Below, one piece after another: positions 34,713 to 46,517 of a stretch of DNA of 64,000 bases (positions within the stretch are counted from its first letter, which is position 1; every line of letters starts with the position of its first letter). The DNA is taken from NCBI GenBank assembly GCA_021018815.1, contig JAITYX010000128.1:806001-870000 (forward strand), in the 5' to 3' direction. Source of the DNA: Talinum fruticosum (Eukaryota; Streptophyta; Magnoliopsida; Caryophyllales; Talinaceae). Made by a program: the position numbers and the translations under genes. A model generated the notes under the pieces. It made no database searches. It saw only the letters and a program-made list of their open reading frames with translations, and was not told the DNA's origin.

Positions 34713-35467
34713 CGATGAAATGGATCGTCAAAGTGTTGTAGGCCGAATTACAAATACGGTAACGTTTTACATAACAATTAAAATCTAACTATTTTGAAAG
34801 GGTACAAGCAATAACGTACCTCGGTTGGGGGTTGTTTCATACTAAATTTTGGTTTTTCTTACTTTCTTTGGTAATGACGTTTCCGATAACTTTCTGTTTT
34901 CAAATACAAATTTACCATTTACTTTATAATAAAGTGATTATATAGATATGCATATATTTCCTCATAATCTTTTTACCAAATTACTATCAAAGTTACTATC
35001 CACCTCTTGGATTCATTTCCCTATATATATATATATATATATATTAACTCTTTCCTTCTTTTTAACTATTTGTTTCCAATATAAATAATTAAATTTAATC
35101 CTAAAAAGAGTTAGAAAAATTACTTTAGTGGTAAAGGGGTGTTGAAAAAGAGTGAGGGAGGACAGGTGGTGGCTGGCGGCAGTAGTGGTGGCCGGTGGCT
35201 AGCGGCAATGGTGGGGATTGAGGCTGAACAGTGAAAGAAAAGGGTTTGGGCTTGGCGATTTTTTTGTGAGGTCTCTCCTTCATTTTCCCTCCGGTCAGGC
35301 CCAATTGCCCCCTTTCCTATTTATAATGGCCTGTTGCCGGTCCATCCTTATCCTCTTCCACATAGTCTTGTCAAATGTTAAATTGTTAGTTATCTAAATA
35401 ATTATTACTTTACACGGTTAATTCTTAACCATACAATTGTATTAAAATTATATGTTGTAAATTTTAC

Positions 35468-35515
<48 letters not shown>

Positions 35516-35760
35516 TAAACAAATCAAACTGATTTGAAACACAATTTCGTACTAAATAATCGTATACATATCTATCGACAAATGCACGTTTACATATATT
35601 ATGAATATTTAAGTGTGAACTTATATTTTCGAGTCACTTAACCGACAAATCCATTCACATTTCTCATTTCAATTTCGACATTTATGCTCAACTCACTACT
35701 CTTCAATATTAAGATGGTAAAATGCAATAATTAAATACAATTAAATTTCAGGGCATTACA
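34713..35760 (-). mobile_element. Gypsy 3' LTR, right copy, cut by the CACTA element
   Basis: It begins TGTAATGCCCTGAAATTTAA (reverse complement ending at 35760), just after AAAAAAGTG/TTAGGGGGAA purine-rich sequence. It carries a TATAAATA box at 35326-35319 and shortened AAT and TA runs compared with the left copy. Confidence 0.85.
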
Positions 35761-35774
35761 TTCCCCCTAAAAAA

Positions 35775-38700
35775 GTGTCGTCCTCGAAACTACAATCGAT
35801 TAGTAACATACCTTTAAAACAGATGGGGGTAACGATTTTTCCTTTCCTCGGTTTCCCATGTGGCTTCGAAAACTCCATGGTGGGTCCATATACTTTAACT
35901 AAGGGTATTGCTTTGTTGCTCACTTGTTTAACCTTTCGGTCCATAATTTTTACAGAGTTGCTCTTCATAGGTTAAACCTTCTGCTTCCATATTTAGCAGT
36001 TCGTACACGATTGTATGGGTTGGAAACACATCATGTACGTGTTGTAATTCTGCCGGCAAGGCTAGTCGGTAAGTAACAGGATTAATTTTCTCGATGATCT
36101 CATAAGGCCCGATAAAACGAGGACTCAATTTCCCTTTACATTAAATCTTTGAATCCCTTTGCTCGGAGATACCTAAAGAAAAACCTTATCACCTTTTTGA
36201 AATTTTAGAGGCTTCCTCCTACGATCCGCATAAGTTTTTGGCCTATCTTGGGCCACTTTCATATTATGTTCAACAAACTTAATTTTTTCGACTATTTCCG
36301 AATCATTTCTCGGACCCAAAACTAGGGTTTCATTTAGATCATTCCAACAGAGAGGAGTTCTACATCTTCTACCATACATTGCTTCAAAAGGTGTCATTCT
36401 AATAGTCGCTTGGTAACTATTATTATATAAAAATTCAGTTAATGGAAGATAATCCTGCCAGTTCCCTTGAAAATCCAACACACATGCTTGCAGCATATCT
36501 TCAACCACTTGATTTACTCTTTCTATTTGCCCGTCGCTTCAAGGTGATAAGAGCTACTTAATTGTAATTTTGTTCCAAACGCTCTTTGCAAAGCCCTCCA
36601 AAATCGAGCCTAAAATCTTGAATCCCTATCCGAGATTATATCCTTGGGACTATGCAAACGTTCAATTTTTTTCACATATATTTGTGCTAACTTATCAATC
36701 CCCTAAGAATCATGTATTGGTATAAAATGAGCAGATTTTGTAAGCTTATCAACGACCACCCATATTGCATTTTTCTTTGATGTTGAAAGGGGTAAGCCCA
36801 TAATGAAATCTATAGAAATCGAGTCCCACTTCTAAACAGGGATCTCCAATGGTCATAACTCTCCAACCGGGCGTTGGTGTTCTGCTTTAACTTTTGGCAA
36901 GCGAGGCACTTATCCACAAATTGGGCTATATCTCTTTTCATGTTGTGCCACCGAAGGTTTGTCTCAAATCTCTATACATTTTCGTGCCCCTGTGGTGAAT
37001 AGAGTACCATGTGTTGTGTGCTTCGCTAATATTTTCTCCCTTAATTCCATCTTTTGTGGCACACAAACTCTGTTTTGAAATCTTATAATTCCTTGATCAT
37101 CCTCATAAAATCCCAAGGCTTCTCCGTTGTTTATACCTTCTTTGATTCTTTCAATCTCATCATCCCCAATTCGTGCTTGCCTAATTTCTTCCAAAAGTGT
37201 AGGTTGGACTATTAACATTGACAATATTGTGTTTGACTCATGGGGAAACGCCAGTTCAATTCCCGGCCAACATATTTTCCTGGGAGCCCGTAAATACTTC
37301 GCTACTGAAAAACCTTGCAAATCTCTTATTATTTTAGGACGAGTAACCTTTAATGCATTCACACCATGATGTGTTTTTCGACTTAACATTTCCGCCACGA
37401 CATTGGCCTTTCCGGGTGGTAATGAATTTGCATATCATAATCCTTTAAGAACTCTAACCACCTTTGTTATCGCAAAATCAACTCCTTCCGTGTGAAAGTA
37501 TACTTTAGACTTTTATGATAAGTGAAATCTTGCATAAACTTCCATAAAGATAATGTTTCTAAATTTTCAATGCAAAAATTACCGTAGCTAATTCTAGATC
37601 ATGAGTGGGATAATTATGCTCATATCACTTTAATTGCCTAGAAGCATATGCTATGACTTTTCCATTCTCGCATCAACACACCCAATTTCTTATCTAGATG
37701 GGTCATTGTAAATAGTGAATTCTCCACCTTGCTCGAGATAAGGCCAAAAGTGGTGCAGAGTGAGTCGTTTCTTAAGTTCTTGAAATGCAGCTCCGCACTC
37801 ATTCCATTCGAACTTTGTCATTTTCCTCAAAAGATTAGTAAGGGGCAAAGCTATCCGTGAAAAATCCTATACAAATCGTCTATAATATCAATCCATTCCC
37901 AAAAACGTCGAACTTCCGTGATATTATTTGGCCTAGGCCATTCAATAATTGCCTTAATCTTTTGTGGGTCAACTTTAATTCCTTCTTTAGAAATTACATG
38001 CCCTAGAAAAATTACTTCGCACAACCAAAATTCACACTTCAACAACTTAGCATATAACTTATGAAACCTCGAGGTTTGCAGTACAATCCTTAAATGATCG
38101 GCATGCTCCTCCCCGTCGTAGAATATATTAAAATATCATATATAAAACCAACAACAAATTTATCCAAATAAGGTCTAAATATTTTGTTCATCAAGTCCAT
38201 AAAAGCTGCTAGAGCATTTGTTAATCCAAAAGGCATAACCGTAAATTCATAATGTCCTAAACATCATTTTTCGAATATATTCGAAGCTTAATTCACAATT
38301 AATGATATCCTCGACTGGAGATCAATTTTTAGAATACTCCTATCCCTTGTAATTGATCAAATAAATCGCCAATCCTTGGCAAAGGTTACTTATTTTTTAC
38401 AATGACCTTATTTAGTTCTCTCGTAATCTATACATAACCTTAAAGATCCATCCTTTTTCTTTAAGAACAAAACTAGTGCGCACCAAGGAGATACACTCGG
38501 CCTTATATAACCTTTTTGCAATAAATCCTCTAGATGAATCTTTAACTCCTTCGGTTCCGCGTGAGCCATCCTATATGGAGGTTTAGAAATGGGTCGCACT
38601 CCTGGCTCAATTTCTATTGCAAAGTCCATTTCCCTTTTGGGGGTAACCCAAGAATTTCATCCGGAAAAATGTCGGGAAACTCTTTAACTATAAGGATATC

Positions 38701-40320
38701 CTCTATTTTTGTCTCTCATTTTTCTTCTATTACAAAGCATAAATTAGCTTCATTTCTTTGCTTAACAAGTCGTCTAATGACCCTTAACGATCCTATGGTA
38801 CAATCCCCAAGCACCATTGGTACCTTGAGACCTCACTTCTCTGTCGTTCATACCCTTTAAGGATACAAACTCTGCCCTTGGCAATCTATTTTTGCCCCAT
38901 ATATAGACAACCAATCCATACCCAAGATTATATCAAATTCGACGAGTCAAACCGTATCAAGTCAACTTTAAAATTTTCTTGACTCGGGGTAATAGGACAA
39001 TTTTTATACATAACATCACATTTTGTCATTTGACTTGTGGGTAGACTTACATATAATTCTACGAGGTTGCTTACTTGGTTCCAAGCCTATTTGAGATGCA
39101 GCCTTTGATAAAATAAAAGAGTTCGTGGCACCCATATCATAAAGCGATAAGTGGTACTCGAATTTAAAATGAGCGTACCAATCACAACGACCCCGAGTCG
39201 GTAGCTTGCTTTTTACTCATTACATAAGCTCTTCTAACTTGTCTACCGCACGTAGATACTGCTACTCGCCCTTGTACTCTGTTGCGCTTGACTAAGACCT
39301 TTTCCTGCTTGCAAGAGTCTAGTTGGGTAGTTTGCATTTAAATAGTTGTAATCTCCACACCAATAACAACGACTAGTACCAACTCAACAATCTACTATGT
39401 CGTGGTTGGTTCGACCACATTTTAAGCATTGTTTCTTAGTTGGGATCGAAGTTTGGAGTTGAGTTCCCGTACTTGCGGGCTTTTTGCTTTGTGTTCCCCC
39501 TACGAGGCTTCTTTTCTCATTCCCTCTCTTCTTGAAGGTATTCGGACTCAACATTGTAATTCCGGTTTCACCTGTTCCACTTCGCGACTCGCTCATACAA
39601 TTCTTGACTGGTTTGCATAGGTTACCCAACTAATTGATGCCTAATATAGGGTGCTAAGCCTTCCTCAAATCTTATCATTATGATCCGTGGCTACATATTC
39701 TAGGGCGAACCTAGATAATTTCACAAATTTACTTGCATACTCTATCACCGATATATTATCTTACTTTAATTCCGAAAATTCCTTTTGCTTTTGTTTTTGC
39801 AAGGACACCAGGTAAAATTTTGCTCTCAATTCCTCTAAAAACTTATCCCACGAGCCCCTAGAGTTTTGAAAATTAGTCCTATAGCTCCCCACCGGATATC
39901 GACTTGTCCGGTGAGGTAAAAAGCCCCAATGTTAACATGCTTATCGATTGGTACCTCTACCCCATCAAATATCTTCTTTATCTCGCCTAATCCATTCTTC
40001 TAATATCACTAGATCCATTTTTCCGTCATAAGTTTTTGGATTTTGTTTTGCCACCTTTTTAAAGAGTCTACCCTCATTTCCGAATTTTCGGAGCCGATTC
40101 CTAAAGTTTCTATGTCACAATAGCTATATCGTCCCCAATAATTCGGGATGTATATCCTTGAATATTCCGTTTTTATCCAGCTCATTTTCGACCTTTCACA
40201 CATCACTTTCGCACCGATGTGGGGTTGGAGGGGTTTGATTAGCCGACATAGATTCTTCGTTGGTTTCTTACAATTCATTTTTCAGAGTGCTCCCATTTTA
40301 ACTCGACATTCTACCCAATA
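35775..40320 (-). pseudogene. Gypsy gag-pol, right copy
   Basis: Same order and motifs as the left copy. Gag with NPKTYDGKMD-type sequence near 40010-40060; zinc knuckle CLKCGRTNHDIVDC near 39390-39430; protease near 38900-39180, with the position after the active-site Asp again disturbed; [22 protein letters not shown] near 38570-38630, [14 protein letters not shown] (38415-38470) and [20 protein letters not shown] (37980-38045); integrase frame 36173-36508 with ACVLDFQGNWQDYLPLTEFL; chromodomain-like tail near 35800-35960. It keeps longer open frames than the left copy in places (for example the integrase), so the arms have decayed separately. Confidence 0.85.
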
Positions 40321-40973
40321 TGAAAGAACAATGATGATTAGTTTTAGTTTTTTTGTGCATGTGTCAAACCGATAGAATATACATATATATACATAAAAAC
40401 TTTCTTTATTTATTAAAATTTATATCATACATTGTTCCACCAAAGTATTGTTGTTCCAATGGTAGATTTACAAAATGTCTACCTTCAACAAAAAATGGGT
40501 GGAGGGAAGGAGTTAGATTAGTTACTATTCTAACCCTACGATACCCATACCTATGGGCTATACAGTTCCACTCCTTCTCTCTTTTCCTTCTATTTTTTTT
40601 CAGTTAGTTTATATTAAATACTGCTTTACATATTTACATATCCTACACAGTTAGTTACTCCATATTCCATTAACTTTTCCCTCCCCTTCAGCTCTTCATC
40701 GCATGAAATCTGGATTGTTGTTGTTCATGGTGTCGGGACCCCAAACTCCATAACGCACTTTAAACCATCTCATCTTCCTCAACATCTATCACAACACTAT
40801 CATTAGAACTTATCTCGGATGATTTCCGGGACTCGGAATATTAACCATACTTACAACATCACTAGAATCACTAGAAACATCAGCCTCATAGTTATCCCAT
40901 ACATCATAACCTTCTTCTCCTGCCCAAACTTCTTTGCCTTATTTTAACATTTAAATATGGAACCAAAAACTTA

Positions 40974-40985
40974 GGCTCGATACCA
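40974..40985 (-). promoter_or_regulatory. Primer-binding site of the right gypsy copy
   Basis: GGCTCGATACCA, i.e. TGGTATCGAGCC on the minus strand, just inside the 5' LTR end (CGTGACA at 40990). Confidence 0.8.
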
Positions 40986-40989
40986 CCAC

Positions 40990-42105
40990 TGTCACGCCCC
41001 AACTTATCTCAATTCATTAACTAATAAGAAATTCGCGTTAACCAAAATGACCGAAAGTGGCGGAAGATAAAATAAGAGTTTAGGCATTACCTCCTTATCC
41101 CGATACTAGAGACAAGGCTAAAGCATTCTATATTTTTTATGATATGACACAAATGACAACGATGTAAAAATTATGTTCATACATACATGCATTTAAACGA
41201 TTCGGTTATTATATTTTGGAACTTACATAAACCAAGGACTTAAGTTTTTCTTTTCCTAGCACAAACTATAGCAGCAAAAGAAATTCAAGCAGGGAGGTGA
41301 AACAGGTCACCTGTCCAAGACCAACTTTCTCGGGTTCTTTCTTCTCATATTCTTCTACCTTGCGGACTTCCCATTTAACTCTCGTCTGTTTTTGTTTTCC
41401 TAAAACTATTTCGAAAAAGAAAAACTAAAAGTGAGCGGTTGGCTCAATACATTACCCTTGTACTATGAAAGCATTTTTTAGAGCCGGTAAGCACAGGCGC
41501 GATTTTAAAAATTCATTTAAATTCAACATTTAAGCAAGATGCTTAATTTCGTTTCCTATAAACTTTTCAATTATATTTTCAATTCCGTAAACATTTTAAT
41601 TTTCGGTCAACACTAGGACCCCATATGCAATTGCGAGTCATGGTTTCGATTACACTATTCGATTAAAGTTCCTGTTTGTCGGGAAGGCCCCATACGTGGC
41701 CTCGATTAAATGACTCAATTAAAGTTCCGATTATCGGAAAGGGCCCAATACGATTAATTTTGCTAGCGAGACATTCATAAACGGATAATAGTAATCGATT
41801 GACGATTAACGATTAACGATTAAATGGGTCCTAAAAGTGTTGTAGGCCGAATTAAAAACAAATACGATAACGTTTTACATAACAATTAAAGTCTAACTAT
41901 TTTGAAAGGGTACAAGCAATAACGTACCTCGGTTGGGGGGTAGTTTTGTACTAAGTTTTGGTTTGTCTTGCTTTCTTTGGTAACGATGTTTCCAATAATT
42001 TTATGTTTTCAAGTAGAAATTTATCCTTTACTTTAATAAAGTTATTATGTAGATATGCATATATTTCCTCATAATCTTTTACCAAATTACTATCAAAGTT
42101 ACTAT
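40990..42105 (-). mobile_element. Gypsy 5' LTR, right copy, truncated at 42105
   Basis: The LTR end (...GGGGCGTGACA) is at 40990. Homology to the 3' LTR holds from 41822 to 42105 and stops at AAAGTTACTAT, where the 3' LTR goes on with CCACCTCTTGG but this copy switches to unrelated gypsy-2 sequence. 40990-41821 is the part missing from both 3' LTRs. Confidence 0.8.
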
Positions 42106-43834
42106 GTAGGATTTGTTTCCGGGAACTCACGAGTACTTGTTGGAAGCTCGTGCTTTGGCGGGAGTGGACAATGGGAGGTGGCTTCTTGAGCATGGGATAC
42201 CCTTTGATTTCCATCAAAATACTTCATGGATTGGCGTTGAAGCAGTGGTTCACTTCATTCTCTCGGGACTTCTTTTCATTTCGGGAATTAAACTTTACTT
42301 CCCTCCTTTTCTTTTGCATCCTCCCCATTCCTCTACGCAGATCTCCGTAGCTCTGGATGAAGTCGGCTGCCTTCCGGAGCGCCTCTGCGAGAGTAGTCAC
42401 CTTCCGCTCGGTGAGGGAAAACTTGAATCTTCCGCTCTTGAGTCCATTTAGGAAGGAGGTATGCGCAACTCCATCTTGAAGACCGGAAATAAGGACGGCT
42501 TCCGCGTGGAACCTCCGCACATAGTCTTTGAGAGTTTCATTTCTTTTCTGTTTGATTTTTGAGAGATGGATATTGGTTTTCTTCTGTTTGGAACTCGTGA
42601 TGAATTGCATGACAAACTTTTCACAAAGTTCCTCGAACAAAGATATGCTTCCTTGAGGGAGACCGTTGAACCGTTTCTGCGCGACCCCTTTCGGTGTGGT
42701 GGGGATGAATCGGCAGTAGGTAGCATCGTCTCCATCTTGTACATAAATGTGGGACTTGTAGTATGCTAGGTGGTTCTCGGGGTCGGTAGTGCCATCATAT
42801 GGTTTGACGCTTGAGACCTTTATCTTTTTCATTCTTAGGGCATTCATGATTTTCTTTGAGAATGGAGTGTTGAAAATAGGCTGGGTTGGCCTTGAGTCGG
42901 AGCCGGAGACGGGAACAGCGTGGGGTTGGTGTCGCGGAACTTCTACCAAGGAAGGACTCTTCCTCTTCTCGGATCGACGGGGAGTACGCCCGATCCTCTC
43001 CGACTTCTCGGGACCCTTCATAGCTGATTACTGCGGTGCCTTTCCCTTGAGCGCTCGTGCTCTCGCACGATGGATTGTTCTTGGTCACGCTTAGGAGCAT
43101 TGTAGGCTCGCCGAGAGTCGCGGCCATGAGTAACCGATCGAGCAGGGCTGGCTGTTCTTCTACTCCCCTAAGGTTTGGGCCCCGCTTTTGGTGCCGAGTG
43201 CATTGCCTTGTCCTTCAAACCAAGCGGAGCGCCTGCTGCGGGTTATGTAGGGGGTCGATGTTGTGTGGGATGTTGCGATATTCTCATTGGCTCTATGAAG
43301 AGCTTTCTTGGCTTCAATGATCCCTCTAGCGTTTCCCTCTTCGTGGCGCCTCATCGAGGGGGCACATGGCTGCTCGGGGACGAGTGTAGTTGGAGCCTCG
43401 ATGGGCCGTGCTTGGGGCTGCGTGTGAGGGCGTCCCACCCGAGAAGTGGCCAATAGGCTGACCTCCCTGGGGGTTGTGCCGTACCCGGGAGTTGGGGTAT
43501 ACTTAAAGGACATGATGGGCATGTGCTCGCTCCATGGTGGCTCACACCTGGTCCCGCACTTGTTTTGCGACGAGTAATCTTAAGGGTCTCTATTAAGTTT
43601 TAAAGAGCCCTTAGGGTGACGTAACCTTCCTAGCTGGGTGTGGCGATTGCTTGGTGGACCGCCGAGATGACTCTGCATCCTCAACTTGAATAACACCACA
43701 GGATTGGCTCCCGTAGGCATTGAATGATGAGGATGAGGGATCGGCAGATTGGTTGCGCCACGTGTTATCCTGGATCGGGATCGAGTACCACTAGCAACCA
43801 TAAGCTACCTTTCTCCCCACGGACGACGCCAAAC
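42106..43834 (-). mobile_element. Second Ty3/gypsy lineage: internal 5' part with gag
   Basis: The leader begins TTTGGCGTCGTCCGTGGGGA right after the LTR (43834 downward), the form seen next to LTRs of several plant gypsy groups. Gag occupies 42224-43127. After gag the sequence ends abruptly at 42106 against the other gypsy's LTR, so pol is missing. Frames upstream of gag (43160-43522) are Pro/Ser-rich and uninterpreted. Confidence 0.75.
42224..43021 (-). pseudogene. Gypsy-2 gag (retrotransposon gag domain), truncated
   Basis: A 265-codon open frame. The retrotransposon gag domain is evident: VKPYDGTTDPENHLAYYKSH, FNGLPQGSISLFEELCEKFV, LKDYVRRFHAEAV and LKSGRFKFSLTERKVTTLAE. There is a frameshift near its start: upstream coding continues in another frame to 43127. 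No zinc knuckle or protease follows, because the element is cut at 42106. Gag would assemble the particle. It is clearly different from the Tekay-like gag. Confidence 0.85.
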
Positions 43835-44388
43835 TATTTCAGAGAAAAACTTGTGTGATGATGTGGATGATGATTCGGAGGGAGAAAGGATTTCTCGCTC
43901 CGGTTGTGATGGTGTGGCGCGATTGAGTGGATTCCACGTGGTCGCTACGAAACCCGCAAAAGCGAAGCCCGGGGTGGATCTCGAGAACGCCCCTCCGACG
44001 CTCAAGTTAGTGTGATGAACTAAATGAGCGAATCGAGGAATTCTTCCTCGATGTGCGCGAAGGGGATTTGTTGGGGATTTGCTTACCGAGTAAGGCTTTT
44101 GGGATTTATGGGATTTTCCAAGAGAGGAAAGTCTTGGGATTGATGTTGTGAACCCCTCATTTGATAGGGGTAGGTGAGTATTTATGGGAAATTTTATAGG
44201 GGTAGGGTAGTAATTTACCATAATTTAGGAGAAACCATAGCCCTAATGGGCTTTTGGGTTGTACCGGCCTATTAAGAGTGGCTTTTTGGGTTGACACTTC
44301 TTTAGTCCGAACGATTGGGCCTAGATGATTATTGACGTGGCGGGTGAGTTGGAGCCGTTCGGGAAATATCCATATCACCACCTCACTT
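43835..44388 (-). mobile_element. Gypsy-2 5' LTR (minus strand)
   Basis: The inner end ...CTCTGAAATA abuts the GTTTGGCGTCG leader at 43834. It is homologous in inverse orientation to 45037-45593 (shared CAACTCACCCGCCACGTCAA and AACCGGAGCGAGAAATCCTT). The start, near 44388, is not sharp: the first 15 bases differ from the other LTR. Confidence 0.7.
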
Positions 44389-44605
44389 CTCCTTCGGAAG
44401 TTTCCTCTTCTTCTCCGCAGGGAGGTTCCTCTCCTTCTCCGCGAGGCGGTCTCCCATCTTTGCCTTTGGAAAGTCCCTTCAGCTTTGAAAAGAGTGGGAC
44501 ACAGGGCCATCAACTAACTTGTTACTCTCCAACGAAGGATCGGGCAAAGAACCCGTGCTTGAGGTAGCACCCCAAGTGCGTCGCTCCTCAATGACCTATA
44601 ATGCC

Positions 44606-44872
44606 TTATCCGAAAGTCAACAAATTGCTCGTGATTACGTTCCACCCAAGCCTCGAGGTAGTCCCGGTCGAGTGTTCGAAGGCTGACCAAAGCACCACGT
44701 AGTCACTAGCACTCACGAACTTAGGCTCACCTGCATCCAAAACAAGGTAGTGGTAGAAAGTTTCCACGATGAAGTGGGGGCAACGGGTCGCACGAGCTAT
44801 CTCCTCTACTTGTGCCTTATCAAAAACCGGGCGCAACCTTTGATAATCAGCGAGGAGTGACCGAGGACTCAT
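44606..44872 (-). CDS. Unrecognised 88-aa ORF between opposed LTRs
   Basis: MSPRSLLADYQRLRPVFDKA to a TAA near 44606, mixed composition with W, C, H, Y and acidic and basic residues in protein-like balance; FIVETFYHYLVLDAGEPKF and VLWSAFEHSTGTTSRLGW are its most distinctive parts. No domain recognised. It has a TATA box 79 bp upstream and a pyrimidine-rich leader. It may be the start of an extra ORF of a retroelement, or a host gene fragment. Confidence 0.45.
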   Translation of the reverse strand: MSPRSLLADYQRLRPVFDKAQVEEIARATRCPHFIVETFYHYLVLDAGEPKFVSASDYVVLWSAFEHSTGTTSRLGWNVITSNLLTFG

Positions 44873-44950
44873 CCTTGCTTAAGTAGAAAAAGAGGAATGA
44901 GCAAACGAGCAAGAGAAGTGGAACTTACTAACTCCCTCAAAGTCATCTCC

Positions 44951-44958
44951 TATTTATA
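44951..44958 (-). promoter_or_regulatory. TATA box upstream of the 88-aa ORF
   Basis: Minus-strand CTTTATAAATAGG, followed about 30-80 bases downstream by a CT-rich leader (CACTTCTCTTGCTCGTTTGC) and the ATG at 44872. Spacing fits a plant core promoter. Confidence 0.5.
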
Positions 44959-45036
44959 AAGACTTGGGGCCATAAAGGCATAACGAGTGAGCTCTACAGT
45001 CCACCTACCCACCTTGGGAAGCGTGTAGGTAGAACG

Positions 45037-45593
45037 TGGGGGCTAAATGATCCGGATATTTCCTGAACGACTCCAACTCACCCGCCACGTCAATAATCAT
45101 CTAGGCCCAATCGTTCGAACTAAAGAAGTGTCAGCCCAAAAGCCACTCTTAATAGGCCAGTACAACCCAAAAGCCCATTAGGGCTAGGGTTTCTCATAAA
45201 TTATGGTAAATTACTACCTTACCCCTATAAAATTTCCCTATAAATACTCACCTACCCCCATCAAATGAGGGGTTCCCAACATCAATCCCAAGACTTTCCT
45301 CTCTTGGAAAATCCTAGAAATCCTAAAAAGTCTTACTCGGTAAGCAAATCTCCAAGAAATCCCCTTCGCGCATATCAAGGAAGAATTTCTCGATCCGTTC
45401 GTTCGGTTCATCACACTAACTTCAGCGTCGAAGGGGTGTTCCCGGGATCCACCCCGAGGCTTCGCCTTTTGCAGGTTTTGTAGTGGCCACGTGGAATCCA
45501 TCCGATCGCGCCACGCCATCACAACCGGAGCGAGAAATCCTTTCGCCTTCCGAATCATCATCCACATCATCACACAAGTTTTTCTCCGAAACA
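45037..45593 (+). mobile_element. Gypsy-2 LTR in opposite orientation (557 bp)
   Basis: TGGGGGCTAAATGATCC to CTCCGAAACA: TG...CA termini. It is inverted relative to 43835-44388 and homologous over nearly all its length. Flanking 5-mers GAACG and GTCTT do not match, so it is not a clean solo LTR. Confidence 0.75.
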
Positions 45594-46135
45594 GTCTTGA
45601 TATTTTATTTTCTAGGGTAGTTGAGTTTTGAAAATTAAGAATCTTGTTCTTTAATGTCATAACTTGATTTTTTATTTTTGTTTGTTTATTCTGGTTTATT
45701 TTCTATTTTGTTTCCGTTTTTCTTGTGTTTCTTTTGGAACATAAATATAAAGTTTCATGCTTCTAATGATCGAAGCAAAAGGTAGGATTGGAACAGTTTC
45801 AATATTGTTGGACTCCTTTGAAAATTGGAGGAGCTTATTGTGTGTAATTTTGGAAATGGTGTTGTCTTTTCTCTATTACATACCTATATTTGTCAACATT
45901 GAATTGTTGTGCGTAGAGGTGATAATCTTGCCTTGCATAGATTTGATTTATGTTTTCTTTGACTTGTATACACTTGGCATTTGGAGTAATACTCGGCAAA
46001 ATGGTTTAGCTATTATAGAGGCAAGCATGCATTATGTGAGGTGCTTGTTTTTTCTAGGTATATTTCTGTTTCAAGGTATATCCTAAGGCATCTTATCCTA
46101 GTAACAAACCGAAATGAATCAGGTTGTTTTTTTAA
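45594..46135. other. No recognised gene; one 109-codon hydrophobic ORF
   Basis: The plus-strand ORF 45757-46086 is rich in I, L, F, V and Y and lacks recognisable motifs. I regard it as a chance ORF in T-rich DNA. Confidence 0.45.
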
Positions 46136-46205
46136 TCCTATTAGCTCAAAGATTAAGCGACGTGTGACAGTTCACGGAGATGTGAGTTTGAAGCTTGCAT
46201 AGGCT
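46136..46205 (+). repeat. tRNA-like unit A
   Basis: It opens CCTATTAGCTCAAA and closes GCATAGG, so the ends pair as an acceptor stem. TAGCTCA resembles box A, and a T-arm-like GTGAGTTTGAAGCTTGC sits near the 3' end. Anticodon arm pairing is poor. It is inverted relative to unit B at 46518-46587 and too degenerate to be a working tRNA gene; a SINE head is more likely. Confidence 0.5.
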
Positions 46206-46517
46206 TGTTAATTGTTTTGAATATTTATGAACTTGCGGCCAAATAATGAGCTAATCATTTTAGTCTTGTAGTAGTATGCAATACTCCATGACTTTTGTTT
46301 TACTATAAATTAGTAGCATGGTATTGTAGCTAGTGAAAATTAAAATTTTAATTTGATAACATTCAAGTGACAAGGCAAAGGTTCAAAAATGAACATCATT
46401 AACCACAAGGATAATCTTAATCATAAAACCATTTCATTAGAACCAAATAACTAGCAAGATATCTAAGACACCCAATTGAGCACTTGAACTTTATCTAAGG
46501 TAGTTTAATTATAAATA

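Larger units (their letters stand above)
31930..41259 (-). repeat. Right arm of the ~19.3-kb imperfect palindrome
   Basis: Inverted partner of 21962-31388. Each arm has private stops and indels, so they have diverged since duplication. Beyond 41259 this side continues into more of the gypsy 5' LTR (to 42105), whereas the left side breaks into the fold-back sequence. The break at 21962 is therefore the real outer edge of the shared sequence. Confidence 0.93.
34713..42105 (-). mobile_element. Tekay-like Ty3/gypsy chromovirus, right copy (minus strand)
   Basis: From high to low position: 5' LTR (42105-40990, truncated at its start), PBS 40985-40974, gag, protease, RT-RNase H, integrase and chromodomain-like tail, polypurine tract (35774-35761) and 3' LTR from 35760, cut by the CACTA end at 34713. 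The two LTRs overlap in sequence at 41822-42105 versus 34713-34996 (AGTGTTGTAGGCCGAATTA shared), which proves that the CACTA lies inside an LTR. Confidence 0.9.

Noticed and set aside
21962..41259. Palindrome as an assembly artefact
   Set aside because: Not excluded, but arm differences (six or seven per ~130 bases where counted, private stops, microsatellite lengths) are more than expected from a duplicated haplotype. Kept as a finding with a read-spanning test.
45037..45593. Clean solo LTR
   Set aside because: Flanking 5-mers do not match and a homologous LTR lies inverted nearby, so rearrangement is more likely.
45757..46086. 109-aa hydrophobic ORF
   Set aside because: T-rich composition explains it; no motif, leader or partner.
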